64,000 bases of DNA from UBA1413 sp037447215 (GTDB lineage Bacteria > Bacteroidota > Bacteroidia > Bacteroidales > Prolixibacteraceae): NCBI GenBank assembly GCA_037447215.1, contig JBBIHB010000015.1, positions 6,750 through 70,749 of the forward strand. Direction: 5' to 3'. The notes beneath the pieces were generated by a model that had not been told where the DNA came from, did not search any database, and saw only the letters and a list, made by a program, of their open reading frames with translations. Shown in pieces: positions 46,351 to 56,387 of the stretch (the stretch's first letter is position 1; each line of letters starts with the position of its first letter). The position numbers and the translations under genes were made by a program.

Positions 46351-49032
46351 TTATATTTTCAGTACTTTTAATGCTGTCACTCCAAATCCACTTTTTTCAG
46401 GCATTAACCGGAGATAATAAAACCCATTGCTAATCCCACTGATATCGAGTATAATTTCTGAATTATAACTTTCGGTTTTTAATGTTTTCACCAACAGGCC
46501 AGCATGATTGTAGATTTCGATCCCAAATTTAGAGAAGGACAATTCCGATGTGCCGAGACTGATGATTGCAAAATCCCTAACAGGATTGGGAAATATCAAT
46601 GCTTCCAATTGCTGAGTAACTTCAGGCCGGTAAGGTGTTCCATGCTTTTTATCTGACACCTTCCAGTTTTCGGCCAGGGAATTATCCAGCAACGGGTCAA
46701 TCAACTTGATGGAATATCCATCGCCCGGGATTACCGGCCATGGTGCTGATCGTGAATAGGATACCGAATCGACGGTCAGGTTCAGGTTGTTGCGCAGTAT
46801 GATAGTATCGCCCTCGTTGCTCAGTTTTTTCCGGAACTGACCATAAGCATTGAACCGGTATTGCTTAAAAAACAAGGCTGTATCATTGGTCAGAACAATT
46901 CCCTTACCCGGATAAACTAATTCATCGCTGTCGAAAGTATAATCAATCCCTTTTGAAAAAGAAAACCCATTCAGGCATACAGGATACCCACCTGTGTTCA
47001 TCAATTCAATAAATTCGGGAAATTCTTCTTCTGGATGGTACATAATCTCGGTAATGGTCAGATTCTCGACCTTAGCGGGATCAACAATAAATTTTTCTTC
47101 GGCCAGGGCGCTCCACTCGCCTGTATTTTTCGCCCTGAACCTTGCTTTAAGGTAAGTATTTTTATCTATCCGGATTGCACCAGAATATTTCTGCCCTTTA
47201 ACACTACCTCCGGGCATTCGCGGATCATAACCATCAAGGGTAAACCAGATATCTCCGTCTGCCAGGTTCGGATTCCGGAGTGAAATGTCTGATGTAACGC
47301 CAGGCTCCCGTTCGATCAGGGGCGGCATAACCTGTGGGAACAAACGGTTGGAATAACTTCTGAACTGATTGAGCACGATGTCACGCCTTTTGGGAATAAA
47401 ATCTTTCAAAACTTTTCCCACTTCGGGCAACCAATGATCGTTCCGTGTGTATGTTATTCCGGTGGTAGCCTTCAGGTAATCGCCCCATCGTGCCGATTCG
47501 AGTATTACCGCCTTGTCAATTTCGTTCTTACGGTATAAAAAGCTCTCCATAAAGCTTTCGGGGGTAAGGGCTCCGTTATTGAAGCAATGTTTATAAACTG
47601 CATCGGCAAACATCATCCGGTATTCCTCGTTCACCCTGAGCAAGGTGTGTATTTCGGTAGGAGCGCCTTTGTCGTTTTTTAGGGTATTGTTGTAATTCAC
47701 ATCCGAATAGCGCATCACATGTTCGGCATCCCAGGTGTAAAATCTGAACCCAGTCATATCTGTCCGGTTAACTGCAGCATAGTAATTCTGATGCGCCCAG
47801 TCGAAATTTCCCAGATAAAAATTCAATAGCATATAATCGATAAAAGCAGGCAGGTCGAGGTGTGCTTTAATCTTTTTCAGACTTTCAATGGTTTTAAAGC
47901 CCATACGTGCAGCATTCAATAAATCATGATAAGTTGAGTTCGACCCGGAAACAATGGTATTTGGGTTGTGTTTGATCACATCAAAATCGTTGCGTGAGCC
48001 TTTCAGGTACCAGGCCAGAAAGGCATCGTCGGGGCGCTCGTGCAAATTGTACAGCCCCCAGTATAGGCCATTGATATATAAATGCACATAAATACCGTGA
48101 AAGCTGTTCCAACCCATTTTGTTCTGAAGGTCGGAGCAGAGCTGATCCCTGAAAAAGAGGGAAGTTTTTCGCTGTATGTCGTCCCATGGATGCACCCAAC
48201 CATAGAGGAAAGCATCAACCACAAGGGTATTGATCGAGTTGATTTCCGAATCGGGGAAAAGTTTATAATTCAGCCGTGTTGGCCCGAAAGGTTCTTTAAA
48301 AAGCAAACGCATCGACTGTTTGGGAACTTTCCAATCAACAATGCTTGTTCCACCTTGATTTTGAACCCCGCATGAAATAGAAAAAGATTCGTTGCTTTCG
48401 GGAAAAATAAATTCTGCAATTACGGCTTTCTCCCTCGAAATATTGGAATTGGGATAACCCACATACATTCCGGTAAACGGGTTAAACCATTCCTCAACAG
48501 GCATGGAGAGCGAAAGTGCTGGTAAGGTCAGAAATGCATCCTGAAGGTAAGGTAAATAGTGAGGGCTTCCTGTAACCAGGGTATCCATTTCATAATCGGC
48601 CGGAATTGAGGTAGAACCTCCCCAGGTCAGAGGGAAACCATTTGGTCTTGCACCCTGCCGGGCAATATGGCTGTAAAACAGGTAGCTTTTGGTATAAACC
48701 TCTGAAAAACCACTTACCGAAATTGCCATAACTTTCAGAATGGTGGTGGTTTCAATCCATATACCATCGTGATATATGTTTCCGTTTGTGAGAGAAGGGG
48801 TTGAACAATCGGTTGTGTAAATAATACTCAGATTGTTTACATCCGAAGTAATAATCAATTTGATAGGCTTACTGTAATAACCTCTTTCGTGACTGAATTT
48901 CAAAGCAATCTGATTTTCGATCTTGGCTGTTTTGTTTTTATTGTTAACGGAATTAACATTCTTACATGAAACCCTAAAGAAACAAGCGTTCCACAACATC
49001 AAAATGCATATCAGAAAACATCTGACTTTCAT
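46351..49032 (-). CDS. CotH-family protein with CHB_HEX, lamin-tail and T9SS sorting domains
   Basis: An 893-residue exported protein. A hydrophobic signal precedes a chitobiase/hexosaminidase C-terminal-like beta domain (about 50-125, IYTTDCSTPSLTNG). A CotH kinase-like domain follows at about 165-560, with NQGGTSIVDWKVPKQSMRLL, VHLYINGLYWGLYNLHERP, GNFDWAHQNYYAA (catalytic-loop-like) and FYTWDAEHVM (metal Asp). Then come another CHB_HEX-like repeat (WFTLDGYDPRMPG), a lamin-tail domain near 675-780 (ITEIMYHPEEEFPEFIELMN) and a T9SS type A sorting domain at the end (LIFPNPVRDFAII to LKVLKI). So it is released to or displayed on the cell surface. CotH proteins are atypical protein kinases in spores; targets here are unknown. 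Confidence 0.87.
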   Translation of the reverse strand: MKVRCFLICILMLWNACFFRVSCKNVNSVNNKNKTAKIENQIALKFSHERGYYSKPIKLIITSDVNNLSIIYTTDCSTPSLTNGNIYHDGIWIETTTILKVMAISVSGFSEVYTKSYLFYSHIARQGARPNGFPLTWGGSTSIPADYEMDTLVTGSPHYLPYLQDAFLTLPALSLSMPVEEWFNPFTGMYVGYPNSNISREKAVIAEFIFPESNESFSISCGVQNQGGTSIVDWKVPKQSMRLLFKEPFGPTRLNYKLFPDSEINSINTLVVDAFLYGWVHPWDDIQRKTSLFFRDQLCSDLQNKMGWNSFHGIYVHLYINGLYWGLYNLHERPDDAFLAWYLKGSRNDFDVIKHNPNTIVSGSNSTYHDLLNAARMGFKTIESLKKIKAHLDLPAFIDYMLLNFYLGNFDWAHQNYYAAVNRTDMTGFRFYTWDAEHVMRYSDVNYNNTLKNDKGAPTEIHTLLRVNEEYRMMFADAVYKHCFNNGALTPESFMESFLYRKNEIDKAVILESARWGDYLKATTGITYTRNDHWLPEVGKVLKDFIPKRRDIVLNQFRSYSNRLFPQVMPPLIEREPGVTSDISLRNPNLADGDIWFTLDGYDPRMPGGSVKGQKYSGAIRIDKNTYLKARFRAKNTGEWSALAEEKFIVDPAKVENLTITEIMYHPEEEFPEFIELMNTGGYPVCLNGFSFSKGIDYTFDSDELVYPGKGIVLTNDTALFFKQYRFNAYGQFRKKLSNEGDTIILRNNLNLTVDSVSYSRSAPWPVIPGDGYSIKLIDPLLDNSLAENWKVSDKKHGTPYRPEVTQQLEALIFPNPVRDFAIISLGTSELSFSKFGIEIYNHAGLLVKTLKTESYNSEIILDISGISNGFYYLRLMPEKSGFGVTALKVLKI

Positions 49033-49080
49033 ATTCTCATCAAAAAAGAATTATTTAACACTACTGTCCACTTAATTTAA

Positions 49081-49193
49081 TGAGGTTCCTCCCCATCAGC
49101 CGACGGAAACGGAATGACAAGTATTTGAATATTTTATGCAATTATCTAACTTACTGTCATTCTGATCGTAATATAATGAAGTGAAGAATCTCA
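49081..49193. repeat. MITE-like palindromic intergenic element
   Basis: About 113 bp whose ends are imperfect inverted copies: TGAGGTTCCTC and GGAATGACAAG on the left, CTTACTGTCATTCTGA and GAAGAATCTCA on the right. It lies between susD and the CotH-family gene. The GTCATTCTGA...GAAGAATCTC core is, from memory, a very common dispersed sequence in Bacteroidota and related genomes. Confidence 0.5.
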
Positions 49194-49236
49194 TCAATAA
49201 ATTACTTTTTAACCGGACAATATATATTATTTAAAT

Positions 49237-49266
49237 CAAAGGCTATCCACTGCAGGATAGCCTTTG
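49237..49266 (-). terminator. Hairpin downstream of susD, probable terminator
   Basis: Perfect 12-bp stem CAAAGGCTATCC / GGATAGCCTTTG with a 6-base loop, 28 bp past the susD stop. The T run on the minus strand is weak, so it may act as an mRNA-stabilising end. Confidence 0.65.
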
Positions 49267-49293
49267 TAAAAATTAACATAAATAACTATATCA

Positions 49294-51177
49294 TTAATTA
49301 TTATCTTTAGCAGGAATCTGAGTCAAAGGAGGAAGGTTGTTCTGGAACCCATCATAGCCAAAGTTCTGGTTAATAATGCCTCCCACATTTGAGCTAATGG
49401 CGGCCTGCGGAACAGGCCACAGCACATGATAGGGACTCATAGTATATTCCTGTCCGTTGTTGGCCCTAACACCTTTGTTATAAAAATCGGTTGAAGCCAT
49501 TATCCAGTCGAAGTAGAAATTACTGGTTCCGAAGTTGGCTTCGGAATAGGTTTTCCCACGGAAAGATTTGCCTGTTTTTGCAAAAATATAGGCGATCCGT
49601 GTAAGCTCGGTTTTGCGTGGTTCTTCATAGAAGAGTTCCCTTGCTCGTTCATTTAGAATGGTACTGATATCAAATTTCGACTGATCGGTATATGGAGCGC
49701 AACCAGCCCTGGTGCGGACCGCATTTACATCGGCCATGGCATTGGCGATTTCGCCTTTCCACCAGTAAGCTTCTGCCCGCAACAGATACGTTTCGGCCAG
49801 ACGGAAAACATACCAGTCATACGAACCGCCCTGTGGCTGTACCCTGCGTGGGTCGGGGTTATAAATTTTATAGTGCGGCCATCCGAACCAGTTGCGTATG
49901 GTATCGGTTGTTGATATCTGACCGTTTTCGCGGTACAACTGGAGTGGTTTTCCGTAATATGCACTTCTGCCTTTGAGATTAGGGTGATTATACACCAAGT
50001 ATTCCATATTCATCCAGTTGTATTTTTTGTACCTCAAATCATTGGGGTCATCCCAAATCTTTTTGGTATGATAGGATGTACCGCGTGCCCTTCCGATACC
50101 ACGGCCAAATGTTTTAACCAACTGAATTTCAGCCGTGGCAAGGTCGGAAGTACCAGGGCCAAATCCATCGGGTGTAAAAAGCATATTGGCATTGGATACC
50201 CCCCAGAATGGAACTGCCTGACGCATGATCTGCAGATCTGTCCTTGAATCGACCAGATCTTCCCTCGACAATACCATAAACAAAACTTCCTTGTTTGCGG
50301 CAATGGCTTTATTCTGCCAGGCATGTAATCTTGAAATCACATCGCTTCGTACAACACCCATCGAAGTAAGGAAGTTACCTTCTTCCTGGGGAATACTCCC
50401 AAACGGGGCAGTCATCAAAGAATAAACACCACCATTGATAACGGCAGAAGCTGAAGCAATAGCTTTATCGAATTCACCCAAAGAGAGGTTAATTTTGGTC
50501 AACAAATGCCCGGCAGCACCTTTTGTAACCCTGCCCCGGTCCACATTATCGGAACAATGCTGTGCGGCAAATTCCATATCCTTCTGAATTTTTTTTAGTA
50601 TAATTTCCCGCTTTGTAGAGTAAAAATCGAGTTTAGGTGAGATGATCTCCTGTCCGATAAACGGAACATCGCCAAATTGCTGGGTAAGACGGTAATATCG
50701 TGCTGCTCTGTGGAAATAAGCCGATCCCAGAACTGCATTCCGCTCCGCCACATCTTTATAGGTTGCATCATCGATGCGGTTAATTACCACATTGGCATAT
50801 TTTATCCCTTTGTAATTTTCGTACCAATACCAACCAATTTTATTGAAGTCAATATGGTTTAACTGAGAAGTCGGCGTTATCTGGATATTAAGGTTCTGGG
50901 CCGGACCTGGTTTATCGGTAGTACCTTCAACACAAACATCTGAAAAAACGAGTTCTGTAAGAATAGGTGGGCTATCGTTGTAATACTCCCAGCGCCAGTT
51001 GCGTTCACATGCAGTTAGTGCAGCATACATACCCCGTGCATCAACCAGGGCATTTTCGGGCGAAAAGAAAGACATCGGCTTGGGCTCAAGCCAATCTTCA
51101 TTACAACTGTTGGTCCCCATTACCAGAGAGATGAACAACAGCAGGAATATTTTCGATCTTATATTATTCGTTTTCAT
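49294..51177 (-). CDS. SusD/RagB-family outer-membrane nutrient-binding lipoprotein
   Basis: A 627-residue surface lipoprotein from ATG 51177 (a GTG ten codons earlier would put polar residues before the signal). The signal peptide ends MGTNSC with Cys25. The TPR-like helical framework of SusD is seen in AVLGSAYFHRAARYYRLTQQ, ADVNAVRTRAGCAP and FDISTILNERARELFYEEPR. It caps the SusC transporter and binds the ligand outside the cell. It follows the broken susC gene with a hairpin repeat between them. Its specificity cannot be deduced. The length is longer than the 500-550 often seen. Confidence 0.93.
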   Translation of the reverse strand: MKTNNIRSKIFLLLFISLVMGTNSCNEDWLEPKPMSFFSPENALVDARGMYAALTACERNWRWEYYNDSPPILTELVFSDVCVEGTTDKPGPAQNLNIQITPTSQLNHIDFNKIGWYWYENYKGIKYANVVINRIDDATYKDVAERNAVLGSAYFHRAARYYRLTQQFGDVPFIGQEIISPKLDFYSTKREIILKKIQKDMEFAAQHCSDNVDRGRVTKGAAGHLLTKINLSLGEFDKAIASASAVINGGVYSLMTAPFGSIPQEEGNFLTSMGVVRSDVISRLHAWQNKAIAANKEVLFMVLSREDLVDSRTDLQIMRQAVPFWGVSNANMLFTPDGFGPGTSDLATAEIQLVKTFGRGIGRARGTSYHTKKIWDDPNDLRYKKYNWMNMEYLVYNHPNLKGRSAYYGKPLQLYRENGQISTTDTIRNWFGWPHYKIYNPDPRRVQPQGGSYDWYVFRLAETYLLRAEAYWWKGEIANAMADVNAVRTRAGCAPYTDQSKFDISTILNERARELFYEEPRKTELTRIAYIFAKTGKSFRGKTYSEANFGTSNFYFDWIMASTDFYNKGVRANNGQEYTMSPYHVLWPVPQAAISSNVGGIINQNFGYDGFQNNLPPLTQIPAKDNN

Positions 51178-51197
51178 GAGTATATTATTTTGTTTAT

Positions 51198-51277
51198 TAA
51201 TGGTCACATGGAATTCACCTACGAAAAATATTCATTTCCGGTTGGTATGAATATTTTTCTTACGGCTCATTTCATAC
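51198..51277. repeat. Hairpin repeat, copy 2, between susC and susD
   Basis: Positions 51221-51277 match 19152-19208 at 55 of 57 bases, including the perfect 13-bp inverted repeat. It takes up nearly the whole gap between the susC stop and the susD start, so it is transcribed as part of the operon and could form an RNA hairpin between the two genes. Confidence 0.85.
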
Positions 51278-51295
51278 GTATCATCTTGTTAATTA

Positions 51296-54200
51296 TTAAA
51301 GTGTTAAGTTAACGCCAACAGTAAAATAGCGTGGATTCGGGCCGCTGTTTTCAGGATCCCAGAATTCCCATTTGGGCGCCCACCAGCCAACATTGCGGAT
51401 GGTTCCGAATACTTTCAGGTTTTGCACCCTTGCTTTCGATAGCAGAGCATTCGGGACATTGTAGCCCATCGAGATATTATCCAGCCGTATAAATGAACGG
51501 TCTCTCCAAACATCGAATACTGCGCCACCCTGTGCCGAATATATTCTGGCAAAGTCATTATGAGGGGTTCCTGGTGTCCAATAAGGATATTTATATGAGT
51601 TTACCCTTTCAGGGAAGTTTTCACGGTTTTTAGCCGCATTAAAAGTTGTCATGTGCCCCCAGTATGAATATAGCATAAACGATGCTTCGAAATTTTTCAG
51701 GAAACTGAATTCGTGCCGCATATTCCAGCGCATACGTGGCTCACGATAACCCAGGAATTGGTTATCGAGGTTGTTTATCTTGCCATCGTCGTTCACATCT
51801 TCCAGCTTGAAGTCGCCAGGAAACTGACCATAGCGGGCTGCCTTGGTTTCTTCACCGATTTGCCATACTCCCAGAATTTTAGGCTGCCAGATTACGTCTT
51901 TGGACTTACCAATAAACCAGCCATTTGTGAAGTCGTCGGCTTCGCGCTGGCCAATAACATTTCCTTTATCATCAAGTACATCAATCATATTTCCGTATAA
52001 ACTGACAATTTCATTACGGTTTATGGCAAAATTCACATTCATATTCCATTTGAAACCGGGATTATTGATAATTCTCGAATTCAATACCACTTCGAATCCA
52101 TAGTTTTTGATTTTTCCAAGATTGTCTGTTACGTAATCGAATCCCAGTATATCAGGTAAACGACGGTTCACCAATACGTCCACGGTATTTGCAATGTAAT
52201 ATTCCACTGATCCATCGAATAATCCATTGAGTATGGAGAAATCGAGCCCAATATTGATGGAGTTGGCCTGTTCCCACTTCAGATTGGTATTCTCCATTCT
52301 GTTGACGTACAACTGAGATCCTTCAAAAACACTACCGGTTAACGACTGATAGGGATATTTTCCTGTAGCCATATCAGACAAAGCTGCATAACGGCCTATA
52401 GAACGGTTACCCACAGCTCCCCAGGATAAACGGAGTTTTCCATATGTAAGAAAGTTGTTTTTAACAAACTCTTCCTCAGTAAACGACCATGCCAGGGCTG
52501 CCGAAGGGAAATACCCATAAGGATTGTTTTGTCCAAATGCAGAGAAACCGTCCCTACGGTAAGTAAAGGTCACCATATATCTGTCTTTTAATGAATAGAA
52601 AAGCCTTCCCATTAGAGCATTGGCAGTTTCATATTCATCGTTGCTGTTGAGCTGGAAAGAAGTACCGGCGCCAGCCTGAATCCTATGATAACCAAGAGCA
52701 TCGGTGGGGTCAAATTTTTCGGCCTGCATCCAGTTGCTCCAATACTGGAATTTTTCAGCGTTGGCAAGCAAGGTTACATCAAATTTATGGATGCTGTTGA
52801 ATACTTTATTCCATTTAATCAGGTTGTCCACTTGCCAGCTGTAAGACCTTGTCTGTTCCCTTCTGGCCCTACCGCCAAATAGCTTCCATTCATCATGTTT
52901 GGCCGACCAGTGGTTAAGATAATCAGTCCAGGTAAAACGGGGAGTAAAATTAACCTGATAAGAAATGTTGTATGGTAATTTGATCTGGGCATATAAAATA
53001 TTATTCAGTGTATTAATGGTGTATAACCTATTCTGGAATATTTTATCGTACAACGGATGCCTAGCCCCACGGCCTAAATCATCTACCGGGCTGATCCTCA
53101 GGGTTACTCCATCGTCGTTATATATCGACCCCCAGGGTGAATTATTGATAATCCTTTCCCATTCAGCATTAATGTTGCTTTCGTCGCGATTGGCAAACTG
53201 TGTGTTAATCCCCACCGATAACCATTCGGTTACTTTGGCATCGAGGTTAAACCTGCTGCGGATGGTCGAAAACTGATCGCCAACAATAACGCCTTCGTTG
53301 TTGTTATAACCAACTGACATATAAAAAGACACATCTTCGCCGCGTCCTGATAAAGAGATATTATGGTCCTGGCGCATCCCGTTCTGAAATACCATATCGG
53401 CCCAGTCAACATATTTACCTTCCCTGTAATTATTTCTTTCCACCGGCAACAACCCCAAACGGGCAAGCCATATATCGGTCAGGTCGCCTGCAGAGCCATC
53501 ACGCCACATGGCCTCAGTAACACCACTGGGTAATTTTGAAGGATCATCGAATTTATACAGCTTCTGGTTGGTAGCAGCATTGTAGTAATTCAATGATTTC
53601 AACACATCGGTACGCCAGTTTATAAATTCATAGGGTGCATAAACGTCCTGCATGGTGGCCATGGTTGCCATACCTACACTGGAATTTACATTGATAACCG
53701 GCTTCCCCTTTTTACCTTTTTTAGTGGTTACAATGATTACCCCATTTGCCGATCGGGCTCCGTAAACCGATGCTGAGGATGCATCTTTCAGAATGTCTAT
53801 CGACTCAATATCATTCGGGTTGATATCTTCAATACCTCCCTGATAGATAACACCATCAAGTACAATCAGGGGAGTGGTGGAGGCAGTCAGAGAGTTATCC
53901 CCCCTGATGCGGAGGCTGCCACCTCCTTTGGCTGATGTGGAGAATCCGACTTCGAGACCGGCAATGTTGCTGCGCAACATATCCTGAACGGCTTGCGGCC
54001 TTTCATTTTCGAACCTGTCGGCCGAAATTTACGCTACTGAACCGGTAAGGTCGCTGCGCCTCATGGTACCATAACCGATGGCCACAACCTCTTCGAGCCC
54101 GATCACGTCGGGGACAAGGGAAATGTTATACTGTGTGCCGGTTATTGCCACCTCTTGTGATTTCATCCCGATAAACGAGAATACAAGAATTGTACTATTT

Positions 54201-54391
54201 TCGGGTACGGAGAGCGAAAACTTTCCATCGGTTCCGGTTACGGTACCAACGGTTGTTCCTTTAACTACAACAGTAACCCCTGGCATTGGCAAATTGGCTG
54301 GGTCGGTTACTGTTCCTGTCAGAACCCTTTGGGCATTGGCAATGCCAACCATCACAAAGAGCATCAATAGAAGAATTGAAACTTTCTGCAT
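51296..54391 (-). pseudogene. SusC/RagA TonB-dependent transporter, broken by an in-frame TAA
   Basis: The full frame of 1031 codons would give a normal SusC. It has a signal peptide (LLLMLFVMVGIANAQ), a carboxypeptidase-regulatory domain (VLTGTVTDPANLPMPGVTV), a TonB box region (EEVVAIGYG), a plug (LRIRGDNSLTASTTPLIVL, YGARSANGVIIVTTK) and a barrel ending YFTVGVNLTL. A TAA at 54029-54031 splits it after residue 120 (SDLTGSVA). The same frame resumes at once with ISADRFENERPQAVQD, so this is a point change, not a frameshift; a Ser codon TCA to TAA would explain it. The next ATG (53980) has no signal peptide, so a restart product would not reach the outer membrane. Sequencing error is possible. 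Confidence 0.85.
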
Positions 54392-54445
54392 AAACGTAAA
54401 GTTTGATTAGTGAATAAATAAAATAGATAATTAAATACCTGTTAA

Positions 54446-55822
54446 TCAGATTTTTACATAGTTAGTTCCGTATGGATAACGTTGCGGGCGGCTCAACATA
54501 GAGTTAGCCAGGTCGTTGTCGGTAAACCTTTCGGCTTTTGGATCCCACCTTAGGACACCGGGAATCTTCATGGCAATATGGCTGATCAGGCAAACAGTAC
54601 ATGCCCTGTGTCCAATCTCAACAGGCGAAATGGGCGGTTTACGCGATTTGATGCACTCAAGCCAGTTCCCATGTTGGTTGTCGCTGCGGTAAAGGTTAAT
54701 TTCCTGTGGTTTTATTTCTGAGGTAAGAATTTTCGGATCGCTGGCATCGAGGGCACGGGCGCTGCGCTCACGCGAAACCGGATCACTGGCCGAAGCCACA
54801 TAGTTGCCACGTGAAACAAATATCCAGCCTTCGGTTCCTTCGTAACGGATACCGTTGGGGAATCCGCCGCTGGTGTACATGGTTATCCCGTTTTCGTATT
54901 CGGCTTTTACCATAAAGTCGCCGTGTACATTCCATAGCCCCGATTTGGGGAATTGTGCAACAGCTTCCACTGATATAGGCCCTGTGTATTCGGTATCCAT
55001 TCCCCATGCAGCCGAATCGAAATGGTGCTGGCCCCAGCCTGTGATCATACCGGCACCGAATTGTTCAAGGCGCAGCCATCCCGGGCGTCCATAATCGTTT
55101 TGCGGGTGCACCCCGATTTCGGTATAAGGAACATAGGGTGTAGGCCCTAACCACATGTCGTAGTTGAGGTTTTTCGGGATGGGCATTTCAGGGGCATCAG
55201 GTCCCGACGGGTCGCCGGGCAGACCAATTTTTACGGTGTGCAGTTTACCAATCCGTCCGTTACGCACCAATTCGGCTGCTATACGGAACTGAGGGGAAGA
55301 GCGTTGCTGCGTCCCTATCTGGAGAATTACACCCTGACGGTGAACGATATCGCTCATCAAACGACCTTCGGCAACCGTCAGCGAATTAGGCTTCTGAAGG
55401 TAGATGTCTTTTTTGGACAGGGCTGCCCTGAGCGCTGGTTCCGCATGCTGATGGTCGGGTGTACTAATAATTACCGCATCGATATCGGGGTTGAGCAGCA
55501 ATTCGCGATAATCTTCATACATTTTTACATCCACATATCCCGAGCTGCCGGTTTTCTTGTTGTAGAAATCTTCAATGAGTTTCTTGCCATCGGCGAGGCG
55601 TTTGCTGTCCACATCGCTGGCGGCAATAAAGCGGGCATCGTCATACTTAATTGTTTCGGCAATGTCATGGTCGCGCGCAATACGTCCGCAGCCAATTTGT
55701 CCGATGTTGATCTTGTTGCTCGGGGCATTCTTCCCGAACACACTGGAGGGAACAATGGTGGGCACAACAATGGCACCTAAGGTGGTTGTTGCGGTGTTTT
55801 TCAAAAATACTCTTCGTTCCAT
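54446..55822 (-). CDS. Gfo/Idh/MocA oxidoreductase with Tat-like signal
   Basis: A 458-residue exported oxidoreductase. The N-terminus ERRVFLKNTATTTLGAIVVP has a twin-arginine motif (RRVFLK) and a hydrophobic core, so it is probably exported folded with its cofactor. The Rossmann motif is IGQIGCGRIARDHD; the catalytic Lys lies in DIYLQKPNSLTVAEG (QKP in place of EKP). GAGMITGWGQHHFDSAAWGM is the family's substrate-side helix with His. This is the type found in many Bacteroidota and Planctomycetota sugar loci. It is directly upstream of susC (54 bp), so it is likely part of the same transcript. Confidence 0.9.
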   Translation of the reverse strand: MERRVFLKNTATTTLGAIVVPTIVPSSVFGKNAPSNKINIGQIGCGRIARDHDIAETIKYDDARFIAASDVDSKRLADGKKLIEDFYNKKTGSSGYVDVKMYEDYRELLLNPDIDAVIISTPDHQHAEPALRAALSKKDIYLQKPNSLTVAEGRLMSDIVHRQGVILQIGTQQRSSPQFRIAAELVRNGRIGKLHTVKIGLPGDPSGPDAPEMPIPKNLNYDMWLGPTPYVPYTEIGVHPQNDYGRPGWLRLEQFGAGMITGWGQHHFDSAAWGMDTEYTGPISVEAVAQFPKSGLWNVHGDFMVKAEYENGITMYTSGGFPNGIRYEGTEGWIFVSRGNYVASASDPVSRERSARALDASDPKILTSEIKPQEINLYRSDNQHGNWLECIKSRKPPISPVEIGHRACTVCLISHIAMKIPGVLRWDPKAERFTDNDLANSMLSRPQRYPYGTNYVKI

Positions 55823-56387
55823 TGGATATTTATTTTTGATGATTGATTATTTATGGTTTTTATTCTGCAATAAATAATGTTTTGCACTAATAGATGGCGT
55901 GGACACCGGCAAGTTTTTAACCGGAATTGTGCTCCGGGTTGGAATAAGACAGGCTTAAAGCCTGTTTCGCTGTCAGTTTCGTTTTTCAATGAATTTTGCA
56001 AAAAAATGGGTATGGTTTTTCTTTATACATGCCACTCCTCCGGATTTGCCCATCAATCGCCATTCAGGTTTCACAGAGCTTGCTCAAACCCGAATTTTCA
56101 AAGAACGGTGCAGGAAGAGAGGATGTCTATGTTCTATAAACATTCCGTTCTTTCTGACTGTAAATATCTATATCCCGCCTTTAAGCGGATTGAACTGTAA
56201 ACTTAGAATTCAATACATTTCCTACTACCTTCTGCTGCCGACAAGTGCTTTTCTATGCCTTTGCCACATCGGCCTGCCCGCCTGAATGATGGAGTCGGGC
56301 AGGCTCATTGCAACGTTTTGCCTTTGCCTCTGCTTTTAGTCCGTTCCTCGTCAGGACTGCCTGCAACCTCCTATTTCCTGTCACTGA
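55823..56387. other. Gene-free 565-bp region with palindromes
   Basis: Between the second DUF6807 gene and the Tat-type oxidoreductase. It holds the near-perfect palindrome ACAGGCTTAAAGCCTGT (55949-55965), a nearby CCGG-flanked hairpin, and the inverted pair GCCTGCCCG / CGGGCAGGC (about 56272-56302). An open frame at 55877-56200 has no recognisable features. It may hold dispersed repeats and the promoter of the oxidoreductase-susCD transcript. Confidence 0.5.

Noticed and set aside
54029..54031. Programmed stop-codon readthrough in susC
   Set aside because: No known recoding signal surrounds the TAA, and a point mutation or sequencing error is simpler.
55877..56200. 107-codon plus-strand frame in the gene-free region
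   Set aside because: Composition is irregular, it spans two palindromic repeats, and no family motif or ribosome-binding context is seen.
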